From NCBI GenBank assembly GCA_041648505.1, contig JBAZOY010000057.1, positions 1-15,879 of the forward strand: 15,879 nt of DNA, in the 5' to 3' direction. A program made the position numbers and the translations under genes. This DNA is from JBAZOY01 sp041648505. Lineage in GTDB: Bacteria; Desulfobacterota; Syntrophia; Syntrophales; CG2-30-49-12. Each line of letters opens with the position of its first letter. The first letter of the stretch is position 1. Below are positions 13,751 to 15,879 of this stretch, one piece after another. Under the pieces are notes generated by a model. The model searched no databases. It was not told the DNA's origin and worked only from the letters and a program-made list of their open reading frames with translations.

Positions 13751-14866
13751 ATGAAAATAGATGCCCACTATTACGCTCTCTTAGCTTTCTCGCGTGCATG
13801 CGGCTTTAAGAAGGAAAGTGCCCATAAGCTCGCATATGCCTCACAGTTTGTAGACGACGCCACGATAAACCATATTGTCATTGCCGGAGATCCAGGCAAT
13901 ATCCAATATGATGATATTGAGAACCAGCCTTCTTTTTTCAACATGGCCACCTGTCATTCCTATACCCGGATAAAGACATTTAACCAAGAGGCGATGATAA
14001 ACAATACCTGTGCCTTCCATTTTGTTCCCTGCTGCCGCGGGCCGAACTTTACCAAAAAACTCCGTTGCAGTGAGGAATCGTCAGTTATAACAAATATACT
14101 GAGGGAAGCACTTGAGGAAGATGATCTGATAAAGTTAGGGACAGTATTGCACGTCTATGCAGACACATTCTCGCATCAGGGGTTTTCCGGCATCTTGAGC
14201 AAGGTAAACGACATCAAGGAGTGCAAGACTCTGTCAAAAATTCCGTGGAACTGGTCGGACAAGTTCGCTAAAGGTATTAAATGGTTTACCAAAAATGAAT
14301 TTGACAAATTGTTTGATTCGGCAATGCCCGCCTACGGACACGGGCAGGCTATGGAATACCCCGACCTCCCCTTCTTGAGATGGTCTTATGAATACGACTA
14401 CAGCGATCAATTTTCCACTTCATACAAATCTTCAGGAGAAATTGATAACACAGCAAGATATAAGAGGGCCTTTCAAAAGATAACGGAGTATCTGGAGGAT
14501 TACCTGGGAAGATATCCTCAATACGTGGATGGAAGTATTAGTTTTCAGAAATTTGATGCCCTTTTTGATACACTTCTCATAGAAAAGACAGACAGGGAGA
14601 GGGTAAAAAACTGGCAGAAAATAATCGCCACCCATGGACTCTTTACCAAGGAAGATCCTGCATGTACTTATGACGAAAATGGATGGCTGAGGGAGGCTTT
14701 TGCAAATTTTGAAGAGAAAAAATTCAAACAGAGTAAAGTAGACGGGGTATTAATAACCGCTAATTTCTCTATTTCTAACTGGTACAAATATTACCTGGCA
14801 GTCAAATGGTACAAGGAACGATTTTTCTATTACTGCTCTCAGGCCGGTCTTGAGATACCCGAGTAA
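13751..14866 (+). CDS. DUF6765 family protein, predicted helical metallohydrolase
   Basis: A 371-residue protein with AAGGGG 6 bases before the ATG. The start MKIDAHYYALLAFSRACGF, then AYASQFVDDAT (28-38), CHSY (68-71), FHFVP (89-93) and LGTVLHVYADTFSHQGFSG (129-147), is the pattern of the DUF6765 family. Conserved His and Asp (His6, Asp35, Asp36, His69, His90, His134, Asp138, His142) are spaced as in zinc phospholipase C/S1-P1 nuclease helical folds, which bind three Zn2+. A metal-dependent hydrolase is therefore likely (inference from motifs). There is no signal peptide, unlike secreted phospholipases. It is co-directional with and 34 bases after the XRE regulator, which probably controls it. 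Confidence 0.72.
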   Translation: MKIDAHYYALLAFSRACGFKKESAHKLAYASQFVDDATINHIVIAGDPGNIQYDDIENQPSFFNMATCHSYTRIKTFNQEAMINNTCAFHFVPCCRGPNFTKKLRCSEESSVITNILREALEEDDLIKLGTVLHVYADTFSHQGFSGILSKVNDIKECKTLSKIPWNWSDKFAKGIKWFTKNEFDKLFDSAMPAYGHGQAMEYPDLPFLRWSYEYDYSDQFSTSYKSSGEIDNTARYKRAFQKITEYLEDYLGRYPQYVDGSISFQKFDALFDTLLIEKTDRERVKNWQKIIATHGLFTKEDPACTYDENGWLREAFANFEEKKFKQSKVDGVLITANFSISNWYKYYLAVKWYKERFFYYCSQAGLEIPE

Positions 14867-14930
14867 TCGCAAGCTGCAAATCACAACTCATAATAAGCAG
14901 ACCAAACAGCTTATCGCCTGAGTAAAAACA

Positions 14931-15200
14931 TCAGTTTTCAGAAAGGATATTCACTTTCCTGGTTAACCTTGATATCTTACGCGATGCGGTCTTTTTATGA
15001 AGCACACCTTTAGCCGCAGCCTTATCTATAAGTGGTATAATATTGGCCAAGGCGCTTTTTGAACCATTACTGTCCTTCGCTTCAACAGTCTTGAGTACTG
15101 ACTTAACGCCCGTTTTGACACGGGATTTCACAGAATTACTTCTCAAACGCCGTTCTTCATTCTGCCGGTTTCTCTTTTCTGCAGACTTATGTGTGGCCAA
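14931..15200 (-). CDS. rpsT: 30S ribosomal protein S20
   Basis: An 89-residue basic protein (MATHKSAEKRNRQNEERRLR, ... SALANIIPLIDKAAAKGVLHKK ... SRLTRK) that binds 16S rRNA in the small subunit. Length and motifs are standard for the family. The start codon is TTG at 15200-15198, with GGAGG 8 bases upstream; no ATG lies nearby in frame. In E. coli rpsT also starts with UUG, which takes part in autoregulation, so weak initiation may be conserved for control. It has its own promoter (15244-15272) and is convergent with the DUF6765 gene. No T-run terminator is visible beyond its stop, only a weak 6-bp stem at 14893-14914. Confidence 0.96.
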   Translation of the reverse strand: MATHKSAEKRNRQNEERRLRSNSVKSRVKTGVKSVLKTVEAKDSNGSKSALANIIPLIDKAAAKGVLHKKTASRKISRLTRKVNILSEN

Positions 15201-15243
15201 AAAACTATCCTCCTTTATTGTTCATACAATTTTAAAGTAGTTA

Positions 15244-15272
15244 TTTATATGAATTCCGCATAGAAATGTCAA
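15244..15272 (-). promoter_or_regulatory. Promoter of rpsT
   Basis: On the minus strand a perfect -35 TTGACA (complement at 15267-15272) is separated by 17 bp from -10 TATAAA (complement at 15244-15249, 5 of 6). The start near 15237 would give a leader of about 35 bases before the TTG start codon. It is the strongest promoter seen on the minus strand. Confidence 0.7.
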
Positions 15273-15326
15273 GCTTAAAATGTCTTTTGACTCCTCGCCT
15301 TGTTAAAATTCTATGGTAGTCTGTCT

Positions 15327-15512
15327 CTATTCCTCCAGAGTTATCTTGTTGTTGACCATGGAAATATACTTGATCCGCAGGGGTAATACCTTTTGTTCTC
15401 CAAAAATAGACCGTAGAGAAATATTTTTCCCTTCAGGTTCGACAATATCCACATTCTCCATGATCAGCTCTTCAATTCCACCACGCTCAACGTATGCATT
15501 GATCTGGCACAT
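15327..15512 (-). CDS. CooT-type nickel-binding protein
   Basis: A 61-residue protein started at ATG 15512, which follows GGGGGG with 8 bases of spacing. The upstream in-frame extension to 15623 is not needed. The sequence MCQINAYVERGG, IEELIMENVDIVEPEG, then SLRSIFGEQKVLPLRI and NNKITLEE matches the CooT family, small dimeric proteins whose N-terminal Cys2 binds Ni2+. CooT helps nickel delivery to CO dehydrogenase in Rhodospirillum rubrum, and many anaerobes carry stand-alone paralogues. No CO dehydrogenase gene is in this window. It lies upstream of rpsT on the same strand but rpsT has its own promoter. Confidence 0.82.
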   Translation of the reverse strand: MCQINAYVERGGIEELIMENVDIVEPEGKNISLRSIFGEQKVLPLRIKYISMVNNKITLEE

Positions 15513-15715
15513 AAAAATTCCCCCCATCACCATAACGTTAAAAAGTAAGTATAGCTCACATTGCTTTTCCGGGGTAATCATCCCTATTAGACATAATAAA
15601 CAATTAGTATCCAATAGATGCATTCTGGGTGCTGAATCCAGCTTCCCGGCTTCTTAGCAATTACGACTATTTTATCGTCCCATAAGTCTTTAATATTTTG
15701 TTTATTAGTATACAT

Positions 15716-15745
15716 AGTATAGACAAATTATCTTGTTCAATGCAA
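15716..15745 (-). promoter_or_regulatory. Weak candidate promoter upstream of the CooT gene
   Basis: On the minus strand TTGCAT (complement at 15740-15745, 3 of 6) lies 18 bp before TATACT (complement at 15716-15721, 5 of 6). A second TATACT lies 9 bp further, in an AT-rich AGTATACATAGTATA stretch. It is about 200 bases from the start codon, so the assignment is tentative. Confidence 0.28.
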
Positions 15746-15778
15746 CAAAAAGATTAACCGATCTTTTCCTTTTTCCCC

Positions 15779-15879
15779 TGTTAGCAACAAATAGATTTGT
15801 CCGGTTTAGTAGCAAATGAATTGTCCGCTTTTACTGTCCGGGAGAATCCGGGACTCATGATTCTTATCGGGACAGGTGA
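15779..15879 (+). mobile_element. Terminus of a second insertion-sequence copy (extends out of the window)
   Basis: TGTTAGCAAC at 15779 begins a segment with TGTCCG motifs at 15799-15804 and 15823-15828 (24 bp apart) and at 15835-15840. It is followed by a long imperfect palindrome: CTGTCC (15834-15839) with GGACAG (15870-15875), nested over AGAATC (15843-15848) and GATTCT (15859-15864). The same 24-bp motif spacing and TGT-AG--CAA end occur at the left window edge. No transposase reading frame can be recognised here. It may be the 3' end of an element in direct orientation with the left one, or the end of a related element. Confidence 0.6.

Noticed and set aside
14893..14914. ATAAGC...GCTTAT stem between the convergent DUF6765 and rpsT genes
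   Set aside because: It is AT-rich, 6 pairs with a 10-base loop and no T-run on either side, so not convincing as an intrinsic terminator.
15513..15623. N-terminal extension of the CooT-like protein
   Set aside because: The family begins with Met-Cys, present at 15512 with a strong GGGGGG site. The upstream codons have no ribosome site and do not look like a signal peptide.

Overview
The window looks like a chromosomal stretch from an anaerobic Gram-negative bacterium, most likely a Desulfobacterota (deltaproteobacterial) relative. This is inferred from the mix of families: two outer-membrane beta-barrels with signal peptides, a DUF3795 Cys-cluster protein, a CooT-type nickel-binding protein, a DUF6765 protein, and a K+ channel paired with a DHH phosphoesterase. 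rpsT (ribosomal protein S20) is the only clear core gene. Base composition is moderate (mid-40s % GC by eye) with good Shine-Dalgarno sites. No tRNA, rRNA or CRISPR was seen. Both window edges carry the terminus of an insertion sequence: two 24-bp-spaced TGTCCG motifs, and on the left the first 15 codons of a transposase. The window may therefore be a contig that stops at IS copies.

Layout. 1-125: IS end with a truncated transposase (minus strand). 142-536: a strong promoter in front of a broken SnoaL/NTF2-like gene. 673-2814: two similar outer-membrane beta-barrel genes flanking a tiny ORF and a DUF3795 gene. 2905-3645: YgjP-type metallopeptidase. 3824-5917: a two-TM K+ channel whose RCK (TrkA) part lies in another frame because of one base at an A6 tract, followed by a DHH phosphoesterase. 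5918-6153: a hairpin-rich leader. 6154-9137: a Cu(I) P1B-type ATPase with YHS and two heavy-metal-binding domains, then a PPC/DUF296 protein. 9228-11909 (minus): a secreted 880-aa protein with two predicted TIM-barrel parts and its own terminator. 11914-12140: a gene remnant. 12357-12927 (minus): two small unrecognised genes. 12928-13254: a repeat-rich divergent control region. 13255-14866: an XRE regulator and a DUF6765 putative metallohydrolase. 14931-15512 (minus): rpsT with a TTG start, and a CooT-like gene. 15779-15879: the second IS end.

How the genes may work together. The channel and the DHH protein probably form one unit in which K+ flux is gated through the RCK domain, and the DHH enzyme could degrade a nucleotide ligand (inference). 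The copper ATPase has its own extended -10 promoter and a structured leader. The XRE regulator probably controls itself, the DUF6765 gene and the divergent small genes through repeats between them. This last locus is the best candidate here for an undescribed system, but its function cannot be read from sequence.
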